Of a stretch of DNA of 64,000 nt, positions 1 to 8,070 are shown piece by piece. Source of the DNA: CALFUK01 sp964450495. GTDB lineage: Bacteria; Bacteroidota; Bacteroidia; Chitinophagales; Saprospiraceae. The DNA is taken from contig CAYVFU010000003.1 in assembly GCA_964450495.1 (NCBI GenBank), positions 1 to 64,000 of the forward strand, read 5' to 3'. Under the pieces are notes generated by a model. That model was not told the DNA's origin. It saw nothing but the letters and a program-made list of their open reading frames with translations, and did no database searches. Within the stretch, counting starts at the first letter, position 1. Each line of letters begins with the position of its first letter. The position numbers were made by a program, and so were the translations under genes.

Positions 1-5
1 ATTAA

Positions 6-935
6 TCATTTGAATTTTACCAGTTCCTTTGTTGTACGTATTGCGACTTCAGAAAGATGTAACGATTTAGACAGCATCTCTTTTGCCGAGAGCTCCTTAG
101 TTATCAATGCATTGAGTTCTGCCAATTCTCGATCTTCCAAATCAGAGGTAAATAGGAGATCAGCAGGCAAATCATAAAGTTCTGAGACTGGAGTTTCTTT
201 ATACGATTTGTTCAATCCGGATTGGAGTCTAAACTTTTCGTTTAAGAAAATAGCCCTGATAAAATTATTTGACATTCTTTGTTCAGTACTTGTCTGTGGT
301 GCAAACAGAAAGTTAATTCCTGGGCTACCATCATTTCCGATATCTGCTTTAAAAAATCCTTCTTTATAAATATCCTTATAGAAAACCATTCCCTTTCTTA
401 GAAATCGTTTACTCTCTGCACACACAGAAAATAGTTGAAACTGACTTGACTTTGCCTTTTCAGCTTGAGGAAAAAACGCATTAGTCGGCTTAGTACACTC
501 TTGAAGAGGATTATCTTTATACAGATTAAGAAATGTGCGATATGGAACCCCTATGTTGATGAAATTATCAGGAATCACCATTGCCTCTCCCAAATTTGTA
601 TGTGAAGACATAGACCTGATGTGCGTAAGACCATGTAAGAAATCTGCATATTCATTGCCATTTACTGGTCTGAACACAGGATTGAAAAACTGACCTAACT
701 TTTCTCTGCTTGTATTGTATAAATCTGGAAACCAGTTAAAATAGAGCAAGTTGCCAAAGGAGTTCATGGTTTTTACTACATCTAAAATAGTAGCATCTTC
801 GAAATTAGACTTGCAGTGTTCTCTTACTGAAGAATAATACAACTGATTATAAGGGATATAATCTGTTACAGTTGGAATTCCCTTAAAGGGCTTGATTTGT
901 TTGAATATTTCCTTCTTTATTGTGGGATTTATCAA
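6..935 (-). CDS. hypothetical protein, 309 aa
   Basis: I do not recognise this family. The protein is soluble-looking, with no signal peptide or membrane segment, and has many aromatic and charged residues. The open frame begins with TTG and the next in-frame ATG is about 56 codons later, so the start is uncertain. It lies 19 bases downstream of a small secreted-protein gene on the same strand, so the two may be co-transcribed. The stop is only five bases from the window edge. Function unknown; the reading frame is long enough to be convincing. Confidence 0.6.
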   Translation of the reverse strand: MINPTIKKEIFKQIKPFKGIPTVTDYIPYNQLYYSSVREHCKSNFEDATILDVVKTMNSFGNLLYFNWFPDLYNTSREKLGQFFNPVFRPVNGNEYADFLHGLTHIRSMSSHTNLGEAMVIPDNFINIGVPYRTFLNLYKDNPLQECTKPTNAFFPQAEKAKSSQFQLFSVCAESKRFLRKGMVFYKDIYKEGFFKADIGNDGSPGINFLFAPQTSTEQRMSNNFIRAIFLNEKFRLQSGLNKSYKETPVSELYDLPADLLFTSDLEDRELAELNALITKELSAKEMLSKSLHLSEVAIRTTKELVKFK

Positions 936-954
936 CTGTCAAGAAACAAAAAAG

Positions 955-1371
955 TTAGTTAGGCTTTTTAAATCTGACACCAGCAGGGATTACCAATTTT
1001 TTGTCAGTTTGTTTATTAGAGTATAAACCTGGATAAAGTCCTTTAAAGTAGTTTATTTTCTCTTTTCTTGCCTTTTCTGCATCTTCTTTTAACTCAGCAT
1101 ATACATTATCATCGAACGACTCTTTCCTGAATTTCTTTTGTTTTTCGGACTCAGATAATTCTGTATTGTAATTATTAATCGCCTCTAGCTTATAATCGTA
1201 TAACTTTTCTAAACTCTCGTTGTGTTGATTTATCAAATCAATTCCAACTTGATCAACATTTTTCTCTATAATTTCTTTCTCAATCGAAGCAATTGTGATA
1301 TTCCGATTATTCTGCGATATGGCTAGTGCAGCAAAACTGAGAAATAATAAGATAAAAGCTATTTTTTGCAT
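955..1371 (-). CDS. small secreted protein, 138 aa
   Basis: The N-terminus (residues 1-19) is a clear signal peptide with a hydrophobic core followed by an AISQ-type cleavage region. The mature part is highly charged, rich in Lys, Glu and Asn, and probably alpha-helical or coiled-coil (about residues 30-110), ending in a basic tail. No family is recognised. It sits just upstream of the 309-residue unknown gene on the same strand and may share its transcript. The product is likely periplasmic or surface exposed. Role unknown. Confidence 0.6.
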   Translation of the reverse strand: MQKIAFILLFLSFAALAISQNNRNITIASIEKEIIEKNVDQVGIDLINQHNESLEKLYDYKLEAINNYNTELSESEKQKKFRKESFDDNVYAELKEDAEKARKEKINYFKGLYPGLYSNKQTDKKLVIPAGVRFKKPN

Positions 1372-1440
1372 AGTAAAAGTGTTTTACTGATAAATATAAC
1401 TAATTTTCTATTTTAAATAAACTATAAGATTCTATTTCAA

Positions 1441-1818
1441 ATGGGCTTATCCTTCAAAATTTTCACCGTAATATTCATTTCCCTTTCAGTTATCTCCGGT
1501 TGTAAAAAAAAAATTGACACACAGACAACAGATATAAAGCAAGCAATTCTCGATAGTGGACCTTCCCACGATAATGATTCTGGACTTTGGAAAGACAAAG
1601 ATATTAATACCGTATACTTTTGGATGAATCTTAAGGACAATAAAGTTCTGAGTGAAGAACAACTTATGCATATAAAAGGTATACGAAGGACACAAATAGG
1701 TACAAATAAAAGCAGAGTTAAAAACAAACTAACTCATGAAGAGTTATACCACCACATACTTAACGAATACAACACTTATCTTGGAGATAGTCTTTTTAGC
1801 ACTATTTTTGAAGAATGA
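1441..1818 (+). CDS. putative lipoprotein, 125 aa
   Basis: The first 21 residues form a lipoprotein signal peptide ending in a lipobox (VISGC), so Cys21 is the expected lipidation site. The mature protein is short, charged and without recognisable domain. It starts with ATG and is divergent from the 138-residue secreted protein, with a 69-base shared upstream region that should hold both promoters. An opposite-strand open frame over the same bases lacks any protein-like features and is treated as a shadow. Function unknown. Confidence 0.55.
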   Translation: MGLSFKIFTVIFISLSVISGCKKKIDTQTTDIKQAILDSGPSHDNDSGLWKDKDINTVYFWMNLKDNKVLSEEQLMHIKGIRRTQIGTNKSRVKNKLTHEELYHHILNEYNTYLGDSLFSTIFEE

Positions 1819-2020
1819 TATCAAAGATATGTAAGATGTAGCGAGATACTTAGCACCGCAATTTTAAGACTTAATATCTGCACCCTTTATTAGGTTGTTA
1901 ACCAAGAAGAGACAAAATATAGCTAAGTTTTGATACCCCTCCTAGATTAGAACCAATTTATCTTAAGAACATCTGTTCACATACGCTTTGGGCGCTTTTA
2001 ACTCACAAGCGCACAAAAAA

Positions 2021-2281
2021 CTATGAGCAAGCTGTAAGTGCAAGATTACATACAGCTAAACTTGTAACACTGGCATCTGGTGTGTAATAAAAGAAAGGTG
2101 TAGTAAAAACACTTGTTGGAGCAACCGCTGCATTACCACCATTTGTTGTGACACATGGAAAGTTACATGTACCTCCATTTGTAGCATTAACTACAAATTC
2201 TGGGAAGTAAATTGTTCCCGCTGCTGATTTAATATTACCATCTACTAAAATTAATGATGGTGTAGTCCAAGGTTTTTTCAT
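2021..2281 (-). CDS. putative RiPP (lasso-like) precursor peptide, 86 aa
   Basis: The 86-residue peptide begins MKKPWTTPSL and carries W5-x-x-P8-x-L10 and Gly15, which resemble the YxxPxL...G element that lasso B1/PqqD-type domains bind in leader peptides. After Gly22 the sequence turns into a low-charge stretch rich in Thr, Asn, Gly, Ala and aromatics, with two Cys pairs (39/43 and 78/85) and a C-terminal Ser86. Gly22 to Glu28 would be a possible seven-residue macrolactam, but the usual Thr at position -2 is absent and the follower region is far longer than a lasso core. It is the last gene of a minus-strand series (exporter, B1, kinase, precursor). A GCGCTT/AAGCGC hairpin (1992-2012) lies just past its stop. 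The precursor role is inferred from motif and context. Confidence 0.7.
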   Translation of the reverse strand: MKKPWTTPSLILVDGNIKSAAGTIYFPEFVVNATNGGTCNFPCVTTNGGNAAVAPTSVFTTPFFYYTPDASVTSLAVCNLALTACS

Positions 2282-2469
2282 TATGCGATTATTAAAATTT
2301 ATCAGGTTATGCTACGTAAAAATAGCAGATAGCATTGTAAATCCTAACATAAAGATACATAATATTCACATATAATAATATCCTATCCATATCACATTGA
2401 TAATCATATAGATATGTTATTTTTAAGTGGTATATTTAACATACTTTGCAGTGCTAATTAGGCCAAAAA

Positions 2470-3414
2470 TCAACTTTGTTTTGTAATTTCTTTTACGACA
2501 TAACTTGTAAAGTCTTCATGAGACGTTTTTAAAGGGCGCAATAAAGCCGTCACTGGGATTCTTGTAGCGATATCATGGAGGTATTGCCAATGTTCTCTCT
2601 GTTTTTTTAGTTTTGGGATGAATTGCTTGCGATGTATTTGCTCTTTTAGTCTTTGGTGCTTTAGTTTTCCGTTGATTCTCCTGAGTTGCAGCTGGCTATC
2701 TTCTTTTATTTGTCTTATGATATAAATAGCTTTGACCTTCAGTGGTGATAATATTCGATTTTCTTTTTTTATTAAAAATTGAAATTTTTCTTCGTTTAAT
2801 GAGACACTTTCAGGATTCTCTAAAAATCCATCATCCCCCAATTTATCGTAGGAATCATTCCATAGCCTCGTAATTTGAATCGAAGGCTCTATATAGATAC
2901 TATCGTCATCTTTTTTTAAACTCAATACCGCCTTATCGTCAGATACGATGTCAAAGCCTTTATTATTAAGTCTTGTAGCAATAGTGGACTTACCTATCCC
3001 GGAGCGCCCGCAAAACAAGACCACTTCACCGTCTTGGGTTTTCACCGCCGATGCATGCAGCGCAAATCTATTGTTCATGTGCAAAACTGCAGAAAATACA
3101 GAACCAAACAGCCAAGATTTCACATAACTGTATTTTGCCTCATCTATCACATCTATAGTGATCATTGTTGTTTCATCATGGATAACTAAGAAGCGAGCAA
3201 ATGACTCTAACTTAAGAAAATAGTAATCCTGTTTCAATAACTGTAAAAATGCTGTTTCCTCTTTTACTTTTACATCTGGCATATCCACTTTACCAAAACG
3301 AATGTAAACATCTATAGCGTTTTTCGCAGAGGAAGGAATTAGCTCTAAAAATTCACGTTCTGAAGCAATGGTTAGTCCGAATAAATTATAAATGTAATGA
3401 TGTACCAAAGGCAT
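2470..3414 (-). CDS. HPr kinase/phosphorylase-like RiPP kinase (first copy)
   Basis: This is a 314-residue protein with a P-loop GRSGIGKST at residues 136-144, preceded by the LHASAV segment (119-124) and followed by an SDDK acidic motif, the layout of the HprK C-terminal kinase domain. The N-terminal ~110 residues do not resemble the DRTGG domain of true HprK, so it is not the sugar-regulation enzyme. Homologues in lasso peptide clusters such as paeninodin phosphorylate the C-terminal Ser of the precursor, and the neighbouring precursor here ends in Ser. It lies 17 bases after the PqqD-like gene on the same strand. The phosphorylation target is inferred. Confidence 0.8.
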   Translation of the reverse strand: MPLVHHYIYNLFGLTIASEREFLELIPSSAKNAIDVYIRFGKVDMPDVKVKEETAFLQLLKQDYYFLKLESFARFLVIHDETTMITIDVIDEAKYSYVKSWLFGSVFSAVLHMNNRFALHASAVKTQDGEVVLFCGRSGIGKSTIATRLNNKGFDIVSDDKAVLSLKKDDDSIYIEPSIQITRLWNDSYDKLGDDGFLENPESVSLNEEKFQFLIKKENRILSPLKVKAIYIIRQIKEDSQLQLRRINGKLKHQRLKEQIHRKQFIPKLKKQREHWQYLHDIATRIPVTALLRPLKTSHEDFTSYVVKEITKQS

Positions 3415-3431
3415 TTATTAGTGATTAGAAA

Positions 3432-3725
3432 CTAATCCTGGATGGCAAGAAACTTAAGTTTTAATAGCGCATTTATAATGTTACGTGTTTCATTCGTGCA
3501 CTGTTCTTTATTCACTTCATACTCTTTCATCAAAAATTCGATAAGTTCACTAAATGATACTTTGTTTTCAAGGTGATTCCAAATATCAGTCGATACAGAG
3601 TTTAATCCGAAATATCTACCTGATTGCATGTGCATAATGACAGACTCACCGTCAACTTCTGAGAACATCACATCTTCATCATTTCTTTTGAGTACATCAG
3701 AGTCTTCGAATAGTTTATCCGCCAT
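3432..3725 (-). CDS. PqqD-family RiPP recognition protein (lasso B1-like)
   Basis: The 97-residue protein matches the PqqD/RRE fold family by length and pattern. A segment around residues 22-45 (GESVIMHMQSGRYFGLNSVS) gives the typical beta strands with a Y-x-L-N turn, followed by helices around IWNHLE and the C-terminal half with spaced hydrophobics. Such proteins bind the leader of a RiPP precursor and present it to the B2 peptidase and the cyclase. It lies between the exporter and the kinase on one strand, with 46- and 17-base gaps, so co-transcription is likely. The assignment rests on pattern and context. Confidence 0.85.
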   Translation of the reverse strand: MADKLFEDSDVLKRNDEDVMFSEVDGESVIMHMQSGRYFGLNSVSTDIWNHLENKVSFSELIEFLMKEYEVNKEQCTNETRNIINALLKLKFLAIQD

Positions 3726-3771
3726 AGTATAGGATCATTGATAAAGCAAATATGGTAAATCTTTTGATACT

Positions 3772-5565
3772 CTAGGCTTGAGATTCAAACATTTGTGCAT
3801 ACAGCCCTTTTGCCGCCATTAGCTCTGCATGAGTCCCCTGTTCCTTTATCTTCCCTTGATCCATTACTAAAATTTTATCAGCAATTTTTAGATTATAAAT
3901 CCGATGGGTGATGAGAATTAGTATTTTGTCCTCTGTCAACGATCTTAAATTGTTAAAAATTTCTTCTTCTGCCAATGGATCAATAAAACTTGTTGGTTCG
4001 TCAAGTACAATTATATCTGCATTCTTGTAAAATGCCCTACTCAAGGCAATCTTTTGCCATTGGCCGCCGCTTAACTCCTCACCATGTCTAAATGACCTGC
4101 CTAATTGTGTTTGATACTTAAGAGGTAAACGCTCTATGAACTCGGACGCGCGAGCAGATTTTGAGGCCTTCTTAATATGATCAGGTACAAGTTGCTGAAA
4201 CACATCTGCATATTGGATATTCTCTGTCACTGATGCATTATACCTAGAAAAATGTTGAAAAATAACGGTTAACTTTTTTCTATAACTTGCCAATGACAGG
4301 TCCCTAATATTGGTACCGTTGACTTTTATCTCCCCTGCAGTTGGTTCATACAATCGATTTATCAACTTAACTGCTGTTGTTTTCCCAGAACCATTTTCTC
4401 CAACAATTGCGATGATTTCACCTTTTCTAAATGTCGCAGACACATTATTTAAGATCTCTTTTGATGTTTCGGGATAGGTAAAATCTACCTTATCAAATTC
4501 CAAAACCTCTATTTTTTTAGTAATTGGATTAGCAGTAGGATCATCTAATATTTTCGGCTCTAAATCCAAAAATTCGAATAAGTGTCCTAGAAATAGTTTG
4601 TTTTCGTGAATGGAAACAAAGGTCTTTAGAAGTCCATTAATACTACTTTGCCCTTTTTGGAATGCGCCATAGTACATGGCAATATCTCCTACGGAGAGTA
4701 AGCCGCGAATCGCCCACACAGCTATATACCCAAGAGCAGCAATAATGGCAACTGCTTCAACACTTTGAGCTAAACCAATGGTGGCATTCTGCTTCCAGTA
4801 TAGGTCTCTTTTTTCTTTTCTAAGTATTGTTCGCAGGGATAAAAATTGCTTCAGTAAGACTTTGCCATAATCAAAAACCCTTAACTCTTTGGCGTAACCT
4901 CCTCCAGTTAACACGCCTCTTAAGTATCCAGATCTTCGTTCTCTTTGCGTTTGTTGTTCTCGTAATTCTACAGTTTTCTCAGTAAAATGCCACCTGATTA
5001 AAGCAGCTGGAATTGCTACAAAAAACAAAATAATTGCAATTCCCCAATGAAGTGTAAATAACAAACCAGCAATCGCACTTAGGGAAATCAAATTTTGGAA
5101 CAAGCTCATTATGGTAGACAGAACTGTAAGCGGCCGACTCGAAGACTGACCAATGGCTCTAGCAAATATGTCGTGATATCGATCAGAATCAAAGTATTGC
5201 ATATCTGTTTTAATCGCCTTTGAAATGACAACATTAGACATGTGGTCAGCGACGACATCAGCATGCAGCATGGTTACATAACTCGAAACATTGGATACTA
5301 TTATTGAGAGAATCTTGACAGCAGCAAACCCAACTAAAACCCACACTATATATCTAAATTCGGGCTTCTGACCAGTCGCAAAAGCATCTAATAACAACTT
5401 CATCAAATACAAAGGTATCAAGGGCAAAATGGCCTGAAATCCAATGAGGATGAATCGGGATATGGTAAGTCCCTTACTACAATCCCATACTATTTTTAGA
5501 ATCCGCTTTATTAAGCTGAAATCAAGCAGTTCCTTGTTGAATTTAATTTTTTGTCGTTTTGCCAT
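3772..5565 (-). CDS. ABC transporter, fused permease and ATPase (RiPP exporter)
   Basis: This 597-residue protein has six hydrophobic segments in residues 35-310 and a nucleotide-binding domain from about 355. Walker A is GENGSGKTT (389-397), the signature is LSGGQ near residue 500, and Walker B is IIVLDEPTS followed by an H-loop THR. It therefore works as a homodimeric half-transporter in the inner membrane. There is no N-terminal C39 peptidase domain, so leader removal must come from elsewhere, consistent with the B2-like gene next door. It is the first gene of the minus-strand arm and divergent from B2, with about 100 bases between. Export and self-immunity for the peptide is the likely role. 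Confidence 0.85.
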   Translation of the reverse strand: MAKRQKIKFNKELLDFSLIKRILKIVWDCSKGLTISRFILIGFQAILPLIPLYLMKLLLDAFATGQKPEFRYIVWVLVGFAAVKILSIIVSNVSSYVTMLHADVVADHMSNVVISKAIKTDMQYFDSDRYHDIFARAIGQSSSRPLTVLSTIMSLFQNLISLSAIAGLLFTLHWGIAIILFFVAIPAALIRWHFTEKTVELREQQTQRERRSGYLRGVLTGGGYAKELRVFDYGKVLLKQFLSLRTILRKEKRDLYWKQNATIGLAQSVEAVAIIAALGYIAVWAIRGLLSVGDIAMYYGAFQKGQSSINGLLKTFVSIHENKLFLGHLFEFLDLEPKILDDPTANPITKKIEVLEFDKVDFTYPETSKEILNNVSATFRKGEIIAIVGENGSGKTTAVKLINRLYEPTAGEIKVNGTNIRDLSLASYRKKLTVIFQHFSRYNASVTENIQYADVFQQLVPDHIKKASKSARASEFIERLPLKYQTQLGRSFRHGEELSGGQWQKIALSRAFYKNADIIVLDEPTSFIDPLAEEEIFNNLRSLTEDKILILITHRIYNLKIADKILVMDQGKIKEQGTHAELMAAKGLYAQMFESQA

Positions 5566-5669
5566 TCAAGCTTTGCACAGATCTGTCGCTAAACTAAAGG
5601 AATATATGAATAAACTAATGAGCAGAATTAACTAAATTCACACATACTTTAAATGACAGTATCGACCTA

Positions 5670-6116
5670 ATGCCTACAAAGCTTTCAAAATGGCAGAAAA
5701 TGCCTAGACCCTTTAAATTTTTGCTCTTAAAGGCCTTAGTGTTGTCTTTATATCACGAGATAATTCTTCGACTAAAAATATATAAGCCCATCAAATCAAT
5801 GCATTTTCAGGAAAACGCATCAAATCCTCCAAATACACCCATTCTAGCATCTGAACTTAACCACTTAAAGGCTATAGCTAAGGCGATGGATCTACTTGAG
5901 AAATTTGCTCCTTGGAAACCAATGTGCTACAATCGAGCGTTGACTGCAAAAAAATTACTGCAACAAAAAAATATAGATGTTCAGATGCATATCGGCTTTC
6001 GTAAAAAAGAAGATGTTTTTGATGGTCATGCTTGGGTCAGTTACAAAGGCAAAATTGTCACGGGTTATTTACAGGGACTGAACAGTTTTAAAGAGTTGAA
6101 GCCACTTAATTATTAA
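5670..6116 (+). CDS. lasso peptide biosynthesis B2-like leader peptidase
   Basis: This 148-residue protein fits the B2 (transglutaminase-like cysteine peptidase) family. It has an N-terminal hydrophobic helix region near residues 16-35, the nucleophile motif PMCYNRAL around residue 92, and the histidine motif DGHAWV near residue 118. B2 removes the leader bound by B1 before cyclisation. It starts with ATG and is followed 21 bases later by the second kinase gene on the same strand. The third acidic catalytic residue is not obvious to me. Presence of separate B1 and B2 proteins matches most non-proteobacterial lasso systems. Confidence 0.85.
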   Translation: MPTKLSKWQKMPRPFKFLLLKALVLSLYHEIILRLKIYKPIKSMHFQENASNPPNTPILASELNHLKAIAKAMDLLEKFAPWKPMCYNRALTAKKLLQQKNIDVQMHIGFRKKEDVFDGHAWVSYKGKIVTGYLQGLNSFKELKPLNY

Positions 6117-6137
6117 CCTAGTTACAATTAAATACGA

Positions 6138-7082
6138 TTGAAATATCACTACATCTTATATGGACTAAAGGTCTCTTCTTCCCACAAGCTAGGTGTCTTA
6201 CCAGAGGCAAAAAAGATCCACAAAAAATCCCAAGTTTTAATAAAAAGAGAAAAAGTAAATAGACCAAAAGATGGTCTGGAGCAGACAATTTATAAACCCT
6301 ACAGTGTGCTCAATAAAGATCTATTCTTTCTCGAAGTAAATCAAATTGCAAAATTTTTAATCAAAGACAAAGATCATGTAGGTATAGAAAAACATCCTAC
6401 TGCTCGTTGGAAAGATGTATATGCATTTCTATTTGATACCGTTCTTACCATGTTATTGTTGAGAAATAACATTTTCGTCTTCCATGCCATGGCTGTCGCA
6501 TTTGGTAATAAAGCTTTTTTATTTTGTGGGACTAGCGGTATTGGCAAGTCTACCTTAGCTGCATTTTTAGCAAATAAAAAGGGAGCAAAAATTATTGAAG
6601 ATGATAAATGCCTGCTAGAGTATAATCCCAAAACGGGTAAATTTCAAATCAGAAATCACTACCCATTTTTAGAGCTTTGGAAAGCAAACACACCATTAGT
6701 CAAAGACAATAAGCACATCAAATTTGTCAATAAAACAAGAGACAACATTGAAAAATACCGCTTTGACATTACAAACCAAACTCCAAAAAGAAAGGTCAAT
6801 CTCGATAAGATCATACTCTTGAATATGACGATGCAAAAAAATGAAATTGTACTAAATCAAATCAAAGGGATACAAAAAGTTAATGTGGTCAAACGATACA
6901 TTCACATGGATCACTATGTACCAATCTTTGGCAAGAATAAAGAACTGTTTCAAACCATTGCAAAAGTCGTCAATGGCATAGAAGTCCATTCTGTAAATAA
7001 ATCGCGCTTAACCAAGCTTAATGAATTCATACAATTTATCGAAAAGGAAATTGTAGACAAAAGTGAGCCTAGACAACTCTAG
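6138..7082 (+). CDS. HPr kinase/phosphorylase-like RiPP kinase (second copy)
   Basis: This is also 314 residues long, with P-loop GTSGIGKST (131-139), the preceding HAMAV segment near residue 116 and an EDDK acidic motif, so it is a paralogue of the 2470-3414 protein, though clearly diverged. The only plausible start is TTG at 6138, since the first in-frame Met lies past residue 100. It follows B2 by 21 bases and overlaps the convergent sulfotransferase gene by 4 bases at their 3' ends. Two HprK-like kinases in one cluster suggests two phosphorylation steps or two substrates. The substrate is inferred, not shown. Confidence 0.78.
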   Translation: MKYHYILYGLKVSSSHKLGVLPEAKKIHKKSQVLIKREKVNRPKDGLEQTIYKPYSVLNKDLFFLEVNQIAKFLIKDKDHVGIEKHPTARWKDVYAFLFDTVLTMLLLRNNIFVFHAMAVAFGNKAFLFCGTSGIGKSTLAAFLANKKGAKIIEDDKCLLEYNPKTGKFQIRNHYPFLELWKANTPLVKDNKHIKFVNKTRDNIEKYRFDITNQTPKRKVNLDKIILLNMTMQKNEIVLNQIKGIQKVNVVKRYIHMDHYVPIFGKNKELFQTIAKVVNGIEVHSVNKSRLTKLNEFIQFIEKEIVDKSEPRQL

Positions 7083-7966
7083 TCAACTTGTATGACAGGC
7101 ATTTCATAACCTAATTCGCGCATCACATCTTTATGTTGGGAAATGATCGATTCTATTTGATTTAAGGTAAGCTCATCCCGATATCCTCCGGATTTACCGC
7201 TCCTGAAAAAATTGGTTACAGTCGGTGCTTTTTCTTTAAATCCTTGGTCATCTTCCATCTCCCTTAGACGCTCAAATTTTGCTAATTCCACAGCAGCTTT
7301 TACTTTTTTCTTAGATACCTTAAGTCCGATCTCAGTCATAACGCGATGAAAGCTATTTACTGGATCTTTCTTCGTATCCTCATACCTCATGACGGTAACT
7401 GGTATCTCTTTTTGATCTAACCAACTTTTAACATGACCACTCCAATCGTGCATCATTTGAGGCAACTGATTCATGTTATTATGGCCATGCCTCTGTGCCA
7501 CCAAATAACCATCCTTGTCATTCATCATCGATATGGATTTATCATTCGTTGTGCTATTGTGGTTAGCGTAAGAGGCGACAACATCCAGCGGATTCCTGAC
7601 TAAGTAAACGACATGGTGAGTATTTTGAGTTGGAAAAATTGGTTTGCCTTCACGATCAAGACTATAGGCATCATGTACTTTTGTAAACTCCAACTTAGGT
7701 GCATGCGACAGATGAAAGTTATATACGCTGGCGATAGTCAACTTTGATTCCTCCTCATTAAACAACCTGCTGTCTACATCTGTGACAGAATCGAACAAAT
7801 TCCTACTAGAGAAAATACCATCTGTATTAATTCTATTTAATTCTACCTTGTTTGTAAATAGTGCAGATAAAAAGCACCTAAACCAAGTATTACCTGATTT
7901 GGGATAAGAGGCCATCCAGACAACTTTGCCTTTAAGATCTATTAGTTGTTTGTCTAGTGATTTCAT
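7079..7966 (-). CDS. PAPS-dependent sulfotransferase
   Basis: The 295-residue protein has the 5'-phosphosulfate loop SYPKSGNTW (about residues 20-28), the 3'-phosphate-binding motif VRNPLDVVASYANH (about 123-136) and the C-terminal FRSGKSGGYRDEL motif, all typical of the Sulfotransfer_1 family. It should move a sulfo group from PAPS to a hydroxyl or phenol. It is embedded inside the RiPP cluster, convergent with the second kinase, and divergent from the cyclase gene. The precursor contains Tyr, Ser and Thr residues, so tyrosine or serine sulfation of the peptide is possible, but a small-molecule acceptor cannot be excluded. Confidence 0.85.
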   Translation of the reverse strand: MKSLDKQLIDLKGKVVWMASYPKSGNTWFRCFLSALFTNKVELNRINTDGIFSSRNLFDSVTDVDSRLFNEEESKLTIASVYNFHLSHAPKLEFTKVHDAYSLDREGKPIFPTQNTHHVVYLVRNPLDVVASYANHNSTTNDKSISMMNDKDGYLVAQRHGHNNMNQLPQMMHDWSGHVKSWLDQKEIPVTVMRYEDTKKDPVNSFHRVMTEIGLKVSKKKVKAAVELAKFERLREMEDDQGFKEKAPTVTNFFRSGKSGGYRDELTLNQIESIISQHKDVMRELGYEMPVIQVD

Positions 7967-8070
7967 TTACGTAAATATAGCTAAGGCATTCTAAATACAT
8001 CCAACCATATCTTCAATAATTACATTTATCAATAATCTTTCTTTCTTTGTAACTGCTAAATAAAATTGTC

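Noticed and set aside
1437..1727. Open frame opposite the 125-residue lipoprotein, full of Leu/Ile/Ser
   Set aside because: It is antisense to a frame with a clear lipobox, and its composition is what the complement of a helical charged protein gives.
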